Assembly (NCBI GenBank): GCA_963677015.1
Contig: OY781533.1
Span: 2,976,001-3,040,000, forward strand
Direction of reading: 5' to 3'
Length of the DNA stretch: 64,000 nucleotides
From: G963556115 sp963677015
Lineage (GTDB): Bacteria; Planctomycetota; SZUA-567
Positions within the stretch are counted from its first letter, which is position 1. Each line of letters starts with the position of its first letter. Under the pieces are notes generated by a model. That model was not told the DNA's origin. It saw nothing but the letters and a program-made list of their open reading frames with translations, and did no database searches. Positions 41,391 to 50,301 of the stretch are shown piece after piece. A program made the position numbers and the translations under genes.

Positions 41391-42199
41391 TGAAACTTAG
41401 TGAAAGAACCAAAGAAATAAGAAAAACCATACTGCAGGTTTTCAAAGACGGTACCCGCGGGCATGTCCCGTCAGCTCTCTCCTTAACCGAGATTTTAACG
41501 GTTCTATACGGTGACATACTCTGTTACCGGCCGGAAGAGCCGCTCTGGGCCGATCGCGACCGGCTTATATTGAGCAAAGGCCATGGCTGTATAATTCTCT
41601 ATACCATCCTTGCCGAACTCGGATTTTTTGAAAAAAAGCACCTTAAAACCTTCTGTCATTTTGAATCTATTCTCGGCGGTCACCCGAAATTCGGAAAAAT
41701 CCCCGGAGTTGAAGCGAGTACCGGAAGTCTGGGACATGGTCTGGCAATCGGTGTGGGACAGGCGATATCTCTCAAATTACGCCAAAGCAGCGGCAGAGTG
41801 TTTGTCGTAATGGGAGACGGCGAATGCAATGAAGGCTCAGTCTGGGAAGCGGCCATGTCCGCATCCAAACACGCCCTTGATAATCTAACCGTAATCGTTG
41901 ATTACAACCATGTTCAGTCATATGGCCCGACAGAAGAGATACAGCCGCTGGAACCATTTGCAAAAAAATGGGAAGCCTTCGGCTTTAGTGTCACTGAAAT
42001 TGACGGTCATGACACAAAAGTTTTATTTGACACCTTTACCGCGCTGCCACTGACTAACAGCAAACCCAGCGCGATAATCTGCCATACGACCAAGGGTAAA
42101 GGCATAAAATCACTTGAAAACAATCTTTCCTGGCATCATAAAGCACGGGTAAGTGATGAAGAGGTTATGAAACTCATGGAGGAACTGGAAAATGCGTAA
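41390..42199 (+). CDS. Transketolase N-terminal subunit
   Basis: A 269-residue N-terminal (thiamine pyrophosphate-binding) half of a split transketolase. RLILSKGHGCIILYTIL, GSLGHGLAIGVG and the cofactor motif MGDGECNEGSVWEAA are all present. It pairs with the next gene, whose start overlaps its end by 8 bases. Transketolase moves a two-carbon unit between sugar phosphates and makes sedoheptulose 7-phosphate, the precursor for the heptose pathway encoded just upstream. A dedicated copy in the locus therefore makes sense, although a different ketose product is possible. Confidence 0.93.
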   Translation: MKLSERTKEIRKTILQVFKDGTRGHVPSALSLTEILTVLYGDILCYRPEEPLWADRDRLILSKGHGCIILYTILAELGFFEKKHLKTFCHFESILGGHPKFGKIPGVEASTGSLGHGLAIGVGQAISLKLRQSSGRVFVVMGDGECNEGSVWEAAMSASKHALDNLTVIVDYNHVQSYGPTEEIQPLEPFAKKWEAFGFSVTEIDGHDTKVLFDTFTALPLTNSKPSAIICHTTKGKGIKSLENNLSWHHKARVSDEEVMKLMEELENA

Positions 42200-43103
42200 A
42201 GCGGCTTTAGACTGGGTATATAAACTCGCTAAAAAAGATAAAAGAGTTGTCTTCATCGGATCAGACCTCGGTTATAAAGTTCTTGAAGACTTCAAAGAGG
42301 AACTGCCGGATCAGTTCTTTATGGAAGGCATAGCTGAGCAGAACGTTATCGGCATGGCCGCGGGCATGGCAATGGACGGACATATTGTATATATCAATAC
42401 CATCGCCCCATTCATTACCAGACGCTGCTATGAACAGCTCATGCTTGATGTTGCCATGCAAAATCTCCCCATCCGCTTCATAGGCAGCGGCGGCGGTGTC
42501 GTTTACGCACCGCTGGGCTCAACCCATCTGGCCTTTGATGATATCGCGCTGATGCGGGCAATACCCAATATGAGTATCGTTGCTCCGGCTGACGCCGATG
42601 AGATGAACCGGCTGATGCCCCTGACATTGGAATGGAACGGTCCGATGTATATCCGTCTTGCCAAAGGCTATGATCCGATAGTGACACCTCCTGATGAAGA
42701 CCTTGAAATTGGCCGCGCAGTTACAATCCGCGAAGGCGGTAATATCCTCTTTGTCACTTACGGCATAACCCTAAAACTTGCACAGGCGGCAGCGGATGAA
42801 TACACAGCCCAGACCGGCAAAAAAGTGACAATTCTGCATTACCCTACCCTAAAGCCCTTCGACCGGACAAATCTCCTTGACTATGCAGTAAAAGTTGATA
42901 CGATAGTAGTTATCGAAGAGCATATCAAATCAGGAAGTCTAGGGGAAATGATTGCTTGTACCTTAATGGAAAACGCTTGCAACCACTTGAAATATATACA
43001 CATTGCATTTCCAGACAAATATCTTGATGATTACGGTTCACAAAATGATATTTTGCAGAAATACGGAATAACAGCGGAAAATATACTAAATAAAATACTA
43101 TAA
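42192..43103 (+). CDS. Transketolase C-terminal subunit
   Basis: A 303-residue pyrimidine-binding and C-terminal half of a split transketolase. MEGIAEQNVIGMAAGMAMDG contains the catalytic glutamate that activates thiamine pyrophosphate. RFIGSGGGVVYAPLGSTHLA and the C-terminal transketolase domain (VTYGITLKLAQAA, then VVIEEHIKSGSLGEMI) complete the subunit. It overlaps the N-terminal subunit gene by 8 bases and works as a heterotetramer with it. Split transketolases of this size are frequent in anaerobes and in glycan loci. Confidence 0.93.
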   Translation: MRKAALDWVYKLAKKDKRVVFIGSDLGYKVLEDFKEELPDQFFMEGIAEQNVIGMAAGMAMDGHIVYINTIAPFITRRCYEQLMLDVAMQNLPIRFIGSGGGVVYAPLGSTHLAFDDIALMRAIPNMSIVAPADADEMNRLMPLTLEWNGPMYIRLAKGYDPIVTPPDEDLEIGRAVTIREGGNILFVTYGITLKLAQAAADEYTAQTGKKVTILHYPTLKPFDRTNLLDYAVKVDTIVVIEEHIKSGSLGEMIACTLMENACNHLKYIHIAFPDKYLDDYGSQNDILQKYGITAENILNKIL

Positions 43104-43141
43104 TTTTTATCCCTCAATTTTAGATTACGAAGGTCCTGTTT

Positions 43142-43813
43142 ATGAATAACACTTTCAAACATAATGAATACTTCAACACTATTTCAGAGGAAGAAGCTTA
43201 TGTAAAGATGCCGACATACCTCGGTAAAGCTTGGAATATAGAGCCGAAACACGTTATATTTCAGCTGGCCCGCTATAAATTCGTCGCAAAAATGCTCAGC
43301 GGCAGACTGCTTGAAGTAGGCTGCGGCGATGGCTATGGCATGCCGATTGTGCTTGAAAACGCCGATTTTATTCAAGGAATTGACATAGCTGATTCTGCGC
43401 TTAAAAACGGTCGCACCTTTTTCCAGAATAATACTAATATTGACCTGAGACATGTAAATATTATTGAGAGTGTGGATAGTGATTTTATCGGCAGTTTTGA
43501 TGGTGCCTACTCCTTAGATGTCATTGAACATATCCCGCAGGATCTGGAGGACTGTTTTGTAGCCAACATTGTTAAAACCCTGAAAAGTACCGGCTCATTA
43601 ATTATCGGCACTCCAAATATCACCGCCCAAGAATATGCTTCCGAGGCGAGCGTCAAGGAACATATCAATCTCTTCTCGCATAAACGCCTGAAGGAACTGC
43701 TCGGTAAATATTTTAACAATGTATTCATGTTTTCAATGAACGATGAAGTCCTTCACGTAGGTTTTCAGGAGATGTCGCATTATGTACTTGCGCTGGCGGT
43801 AGGACCAAAATAA
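43142..43813 (+). CDS. Class I SAM-dependent methyltransferase
   Basis: A 223-residue methyltransferase with the Rossmann SAM site LLEVGCGDGYGMPIVL, the acidic residue closing motif II in FIQGIDIADSA, and GAYSLDVIEHIPQDLED as the post-motif typical of O- or C-methyltransferases on sugars and quinones. The substrate is probably a sugar in the glycan. CGAAGGTCC precedes the ATG. It is on the same strand as the split transketolase genes and 38 bases from them. Confidence 0.85.
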   Translation: MNNTFKHNEYFNTISEEEAYVKMPTYLGKAWNIEPKHVIFQLARYKFVAKMLSGRLLEVGCGDGYGMPIVLENADFIQGIDIADSALKNGRTFFQNNTNIDLRHVNIIESVDSDFIGSFDGAYSLDVIEHIPQDLEDCFVANIVKTLKSTGSLIIGTPNITAQEYASEASVKEHINLFSHKRLKELLGKYFNNVFMFSMNDEVLHVGFQEMSHYVLALAVGPK

Positions 43814-43886
43814 CCTTAAGCAGCGTATACTGTTAACATTATCCCGTCACTATAATCCATATATTAAACAACCATAAATTACTAAA

Positions 43887-45224
43887 ATGAAACCACTCAA
43901 AAAAGTAAAGCACAAAATCAGTTCTGCGACAGTAAAGACCATTTCCTGGATCGTCTACCGCCTGCTGACCGTACTATTGAATGCAGGCACTTTGAAATAT
44001 CTTATCAGATACTTCGCGCCGACACTCAAGAAATTCCGGGTCAAACTTATTTTTAACGAATGCGACTCCAGGCTCGGACATCTCACGTATAATACATTCA
44101 GATATACCTATCTAAACCGAAAAAATCTCTATCCTGAAATTCCAATATTTATATTCAGTTCCAGAATAGCCAACAGATTCTACGCAGATATGCTGACGCG
44201 CGGATATTTTGTTTTTTATCTTGAACAGCCGCAATACAATGAGGTTAAAAAAGCAGTGCAAAAGCACGAGATCTTCCGTGAAATATATGATAATGAAATA
44301 TTCTCTCTTGAGTTGCTGAATCAGGAAGAAAGATGTAACTACGTAACTGAAATGCTCTTCCATTCACCGATCCGCTCTTATTTCTCGGCTGAAGACCAAA
44401 AGGCCGGAGCTGAATTCTTAAAATCAATCGGTGCGGACAATACCACATGGCATTTCTGCTTCATGGCGCGAGACTGCAGCTTTCTCTACAAGCCCGGCAC
44501 CACAAACCCCTATGATTACCACAATTTCCGTGACAGTGACATTAACACCTGCATAAAAGGTGTAGAGTATATTACCGAACAGGGTGGTACCGCCCTGCGC
44601 ATGGGATCAGTGGTGGAAAAACCTATTGCCACCTCCAATCCCCGGATAATCGATTACGCAACCAGTCATCGTCAGGAATTTGCCGATATTTTCCTGACTG
44701 CCACCAGTAAGTTTGTACTGGCTTCTGCCGGGGGCTATGCTGATCTGGCATATGGCGCATTTGGAGTGCCGACTATTTTTATGAACACCTATTACTCTAA
44801 TGTCCAGTTCTGGAATCTCCCATACTATTTCACAAAGGATAATATTGATCTTAATATTGACGGAACAGATGTCTGGGATATTCTCTGCCGTAAACTGATA
44901 AATTACCCTATGCGGTTTTTCAGCAAAGAATTGAACCGCGATCTGACCCTTACCGAAATATATGAGCACAATCTTCATAACGTATATGCGACAAAAGACT
45001 ATACTGCTGCCGGCGTTACCCTTATCCCAATGACCGAAGATGAAATACTCGACGCAATCAAAGAGATGAATGACCGCATAGATAATAAATATATCGTAGA
45101 CGAAGACGAGCGGAGACTACGTAAAAAAGCCTGTCTCATATCATTAAAATATAATCAACGGCTTAATACCTATCATGTTTTATCTGGGAGTTTTTTGAAA
45201 AAATATAGCCATATAATTAACTAG
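43887..45224 (+). CDS. TIGR04372-type putative glycosyltransferase
   Basis: A 445-residue protein resembling the TIGR04372 family of putative glycosyltransferases. Indicators are the CFMARDCSFL segment, the FRDSDINTCIKGVEYITEQG core, TALRMGSV, and the SAGGYADLAYGAFGVP loop that is likely the donor-binding part of a GT-B-type fold. The N-terminal 40 residues form a hydrophobic, basic segment that may touch the membrane. No strong ribosome site precedes the ATG at 43887, so the start is uncertain. It likely adds a sugar from a nucleotide donor during glycan assembly; neither donor nor acceptor can be inferred. Confidence 0.65.
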   Translation: MKPLKKVKHKISSATVKTISWIVYRLLTVLLNAGTLKYLIRYFAPTLKKFRVKLIFNECDSRLGHLTYNTFRYTYLNRKNLYPEIPIFIFSSRIANRFYADMLTRGYFVFYLEQPQYNEVKKAVQKHEIFREIYDNEIFSLELLNQEERCNYVTEMLFHSPIRSYFSAEDQKAGAEFLKSIGADNTTWHFCFMARDCSFLYKPGTTNPYDYHNFRDSDINTCIKGVEYITEQGGTALRMGSVVEKPIATSNPRIIDYATSHRQEFADIFLTATSKFVLASAGGYADLAYGAFGVPTIFMNTYYSNVQFWNLPYYFTKDNIDLNIDGTDVWDILCRKLINYPMRFFSKELNRDLTLTEIYEHNLHNVYATKDYTAAGVTLIPMTEDEILDAIKEMNDRIDNKYIVDEDERRLRKKACLISLKYNQRLNTYHVLSGSFLKKYSHIIN

Positions 45225-45232
45225 GATTTCCA

Positions 45233-46828
45233 ATGCATATACTATTTGTAACTACAAAATGTTTTGAAGGCACCGCAGATTATACAACTCAGGGATTGGA
45301 AAGGCTTCGCTTTTTCTTAGCCAGAAATGCTATACAATGCAGCATGTGCAATCAGAATAAAGCTGAAATTGAAACCTTTCTCAACCGAACAGAAAAAGGC
45401 GATTTTGATATTATCAGTTTTTCACCGTCACATTTTTATCTTCCGGATGAAATACAGACGATTGAAAAATTCAATAAAAGCAGAAAAAAAGCAAATAAAG
45501 AGATCCCTTTAATATCCGGCGGTCACGAACCCACATTAAATTCTAAAGTATGGCTTGAAAATGGAATTGAGCTAATTTTCAAAGGTTTTGCTGAAGACAC
45601 ACTTCTGGAATTTATCAATAATTTCCAGCATGACGGACTGGAAACAGCTATCAAAAAAGCCAGAGGTGTTAAATACCTTGATAAAGACAACAATTTAATT
45701 GAAATCCCTATGCCAAAATTGACCCAGGAAGATTTTGAGCGCTTCTCCTATACTAATATTTTAAATTCAGATTATGACTACCTCACCAGCTGGGAGAAAA
45801 TCAGAAAAGAGATCCCGCATGACCTTAAATTCGGCAACTATGAATACCGTGTCCGCTGCCTGCATCTGTTCACCTCATCACATTGTCCAGGTGGGTGCGG
45901 CTTCTGCTATGCACAACAATTTTATAAATATTCATACCCCGATTTTAAAACCGTGCGCGTAGACGCTGAACACTTATTTCACATGGTCTCCGAGCTTACC
46001 CGCAGATATCAACCCGATGCGATTCAGTTTACCGAAGACAATTTCTTCGCCATGAGCACAGCAGGTGTACAGCGTGCTTCAGATTTTTGTAAGAAGATCA
46101 TTACCGCCAAAGAGAATGGAACTTTCCCGGAACATATAACATTTCATGTGCAGGCAAGAATCAACGAAATGTATACCAACAAAGTCCTCAATCATGAACT
46201 GATTGATTTACTGGCAAAAGCAGGATTTAAAACGCTGTCAATGGGAATCGATAATTTTGTCGATAGACTTCGCGTCACCCCGATGATGAATAAAAGCAGA
46301 GAAATGAACAAAGAACGCTGTATGAAAGGGTTGGATGCCTTACTGGCAAAAGGAATATCACCGCGCATAAACATCATTCTCGGTGTTCCGGAAACAACTC
46401 TGGAAGACATTCGCGAAAACTGTTTATTAAGCCTTGAATACGCCAAAAAAGGAGCAGAGCTGGGAACCGTTACCAGAGTTATAGCATTCCCCACCTCTCC
46501 GGCCACCCTCAGCAATAAATACGAGGTCAACTATAAAGAATGGGTCAACCCGGCAAACAACCGGACCATCAAGTATAACGGTATCTTTTCACTCAATAAT
46601 CCAGAGATAGAAAAAGTATTCCAATATCACGACGAACATTACGAAAGCTATTTGGAAAAATACCGTGAGAACTGGCCGATAAAAATGCTGACCCCGATGT
46701 ATATCGGACTGGTCAGAATATTATGTATAGCTGACGGAATGAAAGATCATGAACTTATGAAAAATGTCGAGGATTTCTTGAACTACTATATAGCTGAAAT
46801 CAGAAATACTGTAAATCAGGAATGCTAA
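45233..46828 (+). CDS. B12-binding-domain radical SAM enzyme
   Basis: A 531-residue radical SAM protein. Residues about 1-130 resemble a cobalamin-binding Rossmann domain (DIISFSPSHFYLPDEIQT, then LISGGHEPTLNSKVW and the FKGFAEDTLLEF end), without a clear DxHxxG histidine, as in many base-off members. The cluster motif is CPGGCGFCYAQQ (CxxxCxxC variant, about residue 220), followed by IQFTEDNFFA and a long TIM-barrel end. Related enzymes methylate or rearrange unactivated carbons. On a sugar this could give a C-methyl branch. AGGATT precedes the ATG, eight bases after the previous stop. Confidence 0.82.
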   Translation: MHILFVTTKCFEGTADYTTQGLERLRFFLARNAIQCSMCNQNKAEIETFLNRTEKGDFDIISFSPSHFYLPDEIQTIEKFNKSRKKANKEIPLISGGHEPTLNSKVWLENGIELIFKGFAEDTLLEFINNFQHDGLETAIKKARGVKYLDKDNNLIEIPMPKLTQEDFERFSYTNILNSDYDYLTSWEKIRKEIPHDLKFGNYEYRVRCLHLFTSSHCPGGCGFCYAQQFYKYSYPDFKTVRVDAEHLFHMVSELTRRYQPDAIQFTEDNFFAMSTAGVQRASDFCKKIITAKENGTFPEHITFHVQARINEMYTNKVLNHELIDLLAKAGFKTLSMGIDNFVDRLRVTPMMNKSREMNKERCMKGLDALLAKGISPRINIILGVPETTLEDIRENCLLSLEYAKKGAELGTVTRVIAFPTSPATLSNKYEVNYKEWVNPANNRTIKYNGIFSLNNPEIEKVFQYHDEHYESYLEKYRENWPIKMLTPMYIGLVRILCIADGMKDHELMKNVEDFLNYYIAEIRNTVNQEC

Positions 46829-46898
46829 GCGTATAATATAAGCATCCAAATAAATTTTTACTACAACTTATATCTTTGAACTATTCAGGAGCAAGATA

Positions 46899-47864
46899 AT
46901 GACCCCACCATCACTAATTCAAATAGGCACTATCGAAGGAGTATGCAACCTCAAGTGCCCGCAATGCCCAATACACTCACCTGAATACGGAGTCATTTCA
47001 CCAGATGCGAAAAAAGAGATACTAAGCCTCGATAACTTTATTAAAATCCTTGATGAAGTAAAGGATTTCAAACCGACCATAAAACCCATCTCCGGTTCAG
47101 AATTCTTCTTACTTCCAGATTGGGACAAATACCTGCAGGCAATAAAAGATCGGGGTATGACTGTTCAGCTATTTACAAACGGCTTACTCATTGATAAAGC
47201 CGCCGCCGAAAAAATTGTGGAAATTGGCGTCGACACCGTGGTTGTCAGTATTGACGGTACCACTCCTGAAACCCTCAAGCTGACCCGGGGAATTACCAAT
47301 CTTGAAGACCTTCATCAAGCGGTATTCAGGCTTCTTGACGCACGCAAAGACAGATTATTCCCCAGAATAGGTGTCACCTTTGTTCTACAGGACTGCAACC
47401 GCCACCAGAGAGAAGACTTCCTGAATTTCTGGATTCAACATGTTGATTTTGTAAAATTCGGTGAGCGCCGGGATTACCGCAAGACAACAATTGAACTTAA
47501 GGCCAAACGCTTCAAATGCAAAATGTTTGAAAATCTCGCAGCAATTGATGCCAAGGGAAATCTTACTCATTGCTTCCAGGACTATGGTAATGAGCACATT
47601 ATAGGCAACGTACTTGAAGAAGGATTTCTCAAACTCTGGAATGGCGCTAAACGGAAGAAGTATATTGAGCTGCAACAAAAAGGCGAATACAATAAGATAC
47701 CACTCTGTAATTCCTGTGATTTCTGGGAAGATGGCGAGCGCACCAGTTATGAAGAGAACAATATGCTCGTTGTAAAATCAGAAATAGATACCTTCTACAA
47801 CCGAAAAGACAGATTAGAAAGCATGAATATACTGCGTCAAAGTTATAAAGAAAAGAATGGATAA
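46899..47864 (+). CDS. Radical SAM enzyme with SPASM-like C-terminus
   Basis: A 321-residue radical SAM protein. EGVCNLKCPQCPI carries the CxxxCxxC cluster motif at the very N-terminus, and the SAM-binding region follows with FKPTIKPISGSEFFLLP. The last 90 residues have further cysteines (AKRFKCKMFENL, NLTHCFQDY, IPLCNSCDFWED), typical of SPASM auxiliary cluster sites. CAGGAG precedes the ATG. It differs from the other radical SAM proteins here in its compact N-terminus and likely has its own substrate. The gene spacing of 70 bases on either side suggests it could be transferred as a unit. Confidence 0.87.
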   Translation: MTPPSLIQIGTIEGVCNLKCPQCPIHSPEYGVISPDAKKEILSLDNFIKILDEVKDFKPTIKPISGSEFFLLPDWDKYLQAIKDRGMTVQLFTNGLLIDKAAAEKIVEIGVDTVVVSIDGTTPETLKLTRGITNLEDLHQAVFRLLDARKDRLFPRIGVTFVLQDCNRHQREDFLNFWIQHVDFVKFGERRDYRKTTIELKAKRFKCKMFENLAAIDAKGNLTHCFQDYGNEHIIGNVLEEGFLKLWNGAKRKKYIELQQKGEYNKIPLCNSCDFWEDGERTSYEENNMLVVKSEIDTFYNRKDRLESMNILRQSYKEKNG

Positions 47865-47963
47865 TAATAACTTATTAATTGCTGCAGCCAGTATGTTTTT
47901 TAACTTTTGACCGTTCAGTAATACTCAGACATATAATTTAAAACCAATAAACCGAGAGTAAAG

Positions 47964-48644
47964 ATGAATAATAGTTCAAGCTCAAAACTGGTGAATATCG
48001 TAACACCGCTTCATAAAGCCACCAGCAGAAATTATCTTCAGCGCATGCAGGATGAAAAAGCACACTGCATGAAAATTGCCCGCAATTACGACAGGGATTT
48101 CTGGGACGGTGACAGACGCTATGGCTATGGCGGTTATAAATACGATGGTCGCTGGAGCAAAGTCGCTGAAAAATTCATAGAGAAATACCGGCTGAAAGAC
48201 GGAGACAGAATTCTGGATATAGGCTGCGGTAAAGGATTCTTACTCTACGAAATAAAGAAGCTGCTGCCCAACACCGCTATCTGCGGTTTTGATATTTCCA
48301 GTTATGCTATCGAGCACGCCAAGGAAGAGGTCAGGGACTCGCTTTTCGCCCATGATGCCGCTGACACGCCCTGGCCCTTCGCAGACAATGAATTCGACTT
48401 CGCTTTCTCGCTGGCGACCCTGCATAATTTAAAGATTAATCAACTTAAAGCCGCCCTTGTTGAATTTAACCGCATAAGTAAACAGCAGTATCTCATGGTT
48501 GAAAGCTTCAGAAACGAAACCGAACAGTTCAATCTCCAATGCTGGGCTCTTACCTGCTTCAGCTTTTATACACCGGAAGAATGGATCTGGCTCTATAATG
48601 AATTCGGCTATCAGGGCGATTACGAATTTATATACTTTGAATAG
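47964..48644 (+). CDS. Class I SAM-dependent methyltransferase
   Basis: A 226-residue methyltransferase. RILDIGCGKGFLLYEIKKLL is the SAM site and DFAFSLATLHNLKI the post-motif, which has a histidine and asparagine in place of the usual hydrophobic pair. The N-terminus (residues 1-60) is distinctive, with a run rich in Trp, Tyr, Asp and Arg before the Rossmann fold (DFWDGDRRYGYGGYKYDG). CCGAGAG precedes the ATG. Its target is unknown; it lies between a radical SAM gene and a cupin gene on the plus strand. Confidence 0.83.
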   Translation: MNNSSSSKLVNIVTPLHKATSRNYLQRMQDEKAHCMKIARNYDRDFWDGDRRYGYGGYKYDGRWSKVAEKFIEKYRLKDGDRILDIGCGKGFLLYEIKKLLPNTAICGFDISSYAIEHAKEEVRDSLFAHDAADTPWPFADNEFDFAFSLATLHNLKINQLKAALVEFNRISKQQYLMVESFRNETEQFNLQCWALTCFSFYTPEEWIWLYNEFGYQGDYEFIYFE

Positions 48645-48691
48645 TTAATTCCTGAATTATTACTGTTAACAAGTACTATGCGGATAAACAT

Positions 48692-49195
48692 ATGAATAAG
48701 TTTGAAGAAATAACTCCAGAGGTATACTACTGCCGACAAGACATGTCTACAGCACTGACCGCTGAAGATATAGACTGGATACGTGAGAAAGCCAGAGCTT
48801 CTGCTCTCAATAAAGCCAGAATATGTTTACACAATACGCCTGATGATACCCCGCAGCAGATGCTGATTGTCCAAATGCGTGGTAACTACATCAAACCGCA
48901 CATCAATCGGCATTCTGAAAAATACTATCAGATAATTTCCGGTGAAATGCTGGCGGTTATCTTCTCTGACAACGGAGATGTAATACGAAAAGACAGATTA
49001 AATTGCACTGATAATTTTATCTATAAAATTCAGCATAATAATTTTCACACGTTTATTCCTCTCTCTGAGGATGTAATCTATATGGAAACTGTAGCCGGTC
49101 CGTTCACGCAGACTGAATTTGCCGCTTGGGCACCGGCTGAAAATATGACCGGTGATTGCCAGCAATATATTAAAGACCTACTTGCAGAGATATAA
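48692..49195 (+). CDS. WbuC-type cupin protein
   Basis: A 167-residue cupin with the WbuC-family pattern, HRHSEKYYQIISG-like motif (seen as NRHSEKYYQIISGEMLAVIF), NNFHTFIPLSEDVIYMETVA and the closing GPFTQTEFAAWAPAE. Metal ligands would be the first histidines and the HTFI histidine. WbuC is found in many O-antigen clusters and has no proven reaction. Only one base separates its stop from the start of the aminotransferase gene, so expression is coupled to the acylation unit that follows. Confidence 0.85.
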   Translation: MNKFEEITPEVYYCRQDMSTALTAEDIDWIREKARASALNKARICLHNTPDDTPQQMLIVQMRGNYIKPHINRHSEKYYQIISGEMLAVIFSDNGDVIRKDRLNCTDNFIYKIQHNNFHTFIPLSEDVIYMETVAGPFTQTEFAAWAPAENMTGDCQQYIKDLLAEI

Positions 49196-49196
49196 A

Positions 49197-50297
49197 ATGT
49201 ATAAAATAAGATTTAAAAATTTAGCGGTAGAGGATAAGGAACTAAAGGAAGAACTGCTCCAGGCAGTTGCTGAAGTGCTGACTCATGGCATATTCATTCT
49301 AGGAGCAGAAGTAGATAAGCTGGAAAACAAACTTGCCGAGTATTGTCAACGCAAATACTGTATCGGTGTAGGCTCAGGCACCGACGCTATATATCTTGCC
49401 CTTCGAGCTCTTGATATCGGAGCAGGTTCCGAGGTGATAACCACGCCATTGACATGGGTTGCGACAACCAACGCCATTGTGTTGACCGGCGCCACACCAG
49501 TATTCGCTGATATCAGCAGTGACTTCAATATTGACCCGGCAACAATTGAAAAACTCATCACCGCTAAGACCAAAGCCATCCTGCCGGTAAACTTTACCGG
49601 ACAAATGTGCAAAATGGATAAATTACAGGAAATAGCTGATAAACATAACCTCTATCTGGTCGAAGATGCAGCACAATCATTTGGCTCTTTCTATCATGGA
49701 GATCCTTCCGGCAGTTTCGGTGACATAAGCTGCTTCAGTATTAATCCGATGAAGAATCTGTCTTCTTATGGTGAGGCCGGAGCAATACTCACCAACAACC
49801 CCGAACTCGCAGAGAAAATCGCCTCATTGCGCTATGCAGGAACAAAAAATCGTCAGGACTGCCATTACCCCAGCATAAACGGGCGTATTGACACCATTCA
49901 GGCAGCTATGATTCTGGTAAACTTAAAGCATTTAGAATCAAAACTAAGCTATATTCGCAAGCTTACTAAAACCTATGACACTGAGCTCGCCGGACTCACT
50001 GAAATAATCTGCCCGAGAGAAGCACCCGCTACAACTCACAGCTATTACAGCTACACCATAATGACTGAAAAAAGAGATCAGCTCCAGCAATTTTTAGATG
50101 ATAAAGGCATTGAAACCAAGATACAGCATCCACTGCTCATGCCGTATCATACAGCATACAAAGGCAGATTCAAAGCGGAAATCCCGGTTGCGGAACAGAT
50201 AGTAAAGAAGATTCTCTGCCTTCCCTGCCACGAAAAATTGCATACAGATGATATTAAATTTATATGCCGCGCCGTCAGAGAATTTTTAGCAGGATAA
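49197..50297 (+). CDS. DegT/DnrJ/EryC1-family sugar aminotransferase
   Basis: A 366-residue PLP aminotransferase that converts a keto-sugar on a nucleotide carrier to an amino sugar. VGSGTDAIYLALRAL, LVEDAAQSFGSFYHG and the lysine-containing FSINPMKNLSSYGEAGAI are present. I start at the ATG at 49197, which follows the cupin stop by one base. A longer frame beginning at 49152 lies wholly inside the cupin gene. Its stop is four bases from the E1-alpha start, making it the first gene of a tightly spaced group ending at 53329. It could make the amine that the lipoyl-acyltransferase later acylates (inference). Confidence 0.92.
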   Translation: MYKIRFKNLAVEDKELKEELLQAVAEVLTHGIFILGAEVDKLENKLAEYCQRKYCIGVGSGTDAIYLALRALDIGAGSEVITTPLTWVATTNAIVLTGATPVFADISSDFNIDPATIEKLITAKTKAILPVNFTGQMCKMDKLQEIADKHNLYLVEDAAQSFGSFYHGDPSGSFGDISCFSINPMKNLSSYGEAGAILTNNPELAEKIASLRYAGTKNRQDCHYPSINGRIDTIQAAMILVNLKHLESKLSYIRKLTKTYDTELAGLTEIICPREAPATTHSYYSYTIMTEKRDQLQQFLDDKGIETKIQHPLLMPYHTAYKGRFKAEIPVAEQIVKKILCLPCHEKLHTDDIKFICRAVREFLAG

Positions 50298-50301
50298 AGC
50301 T

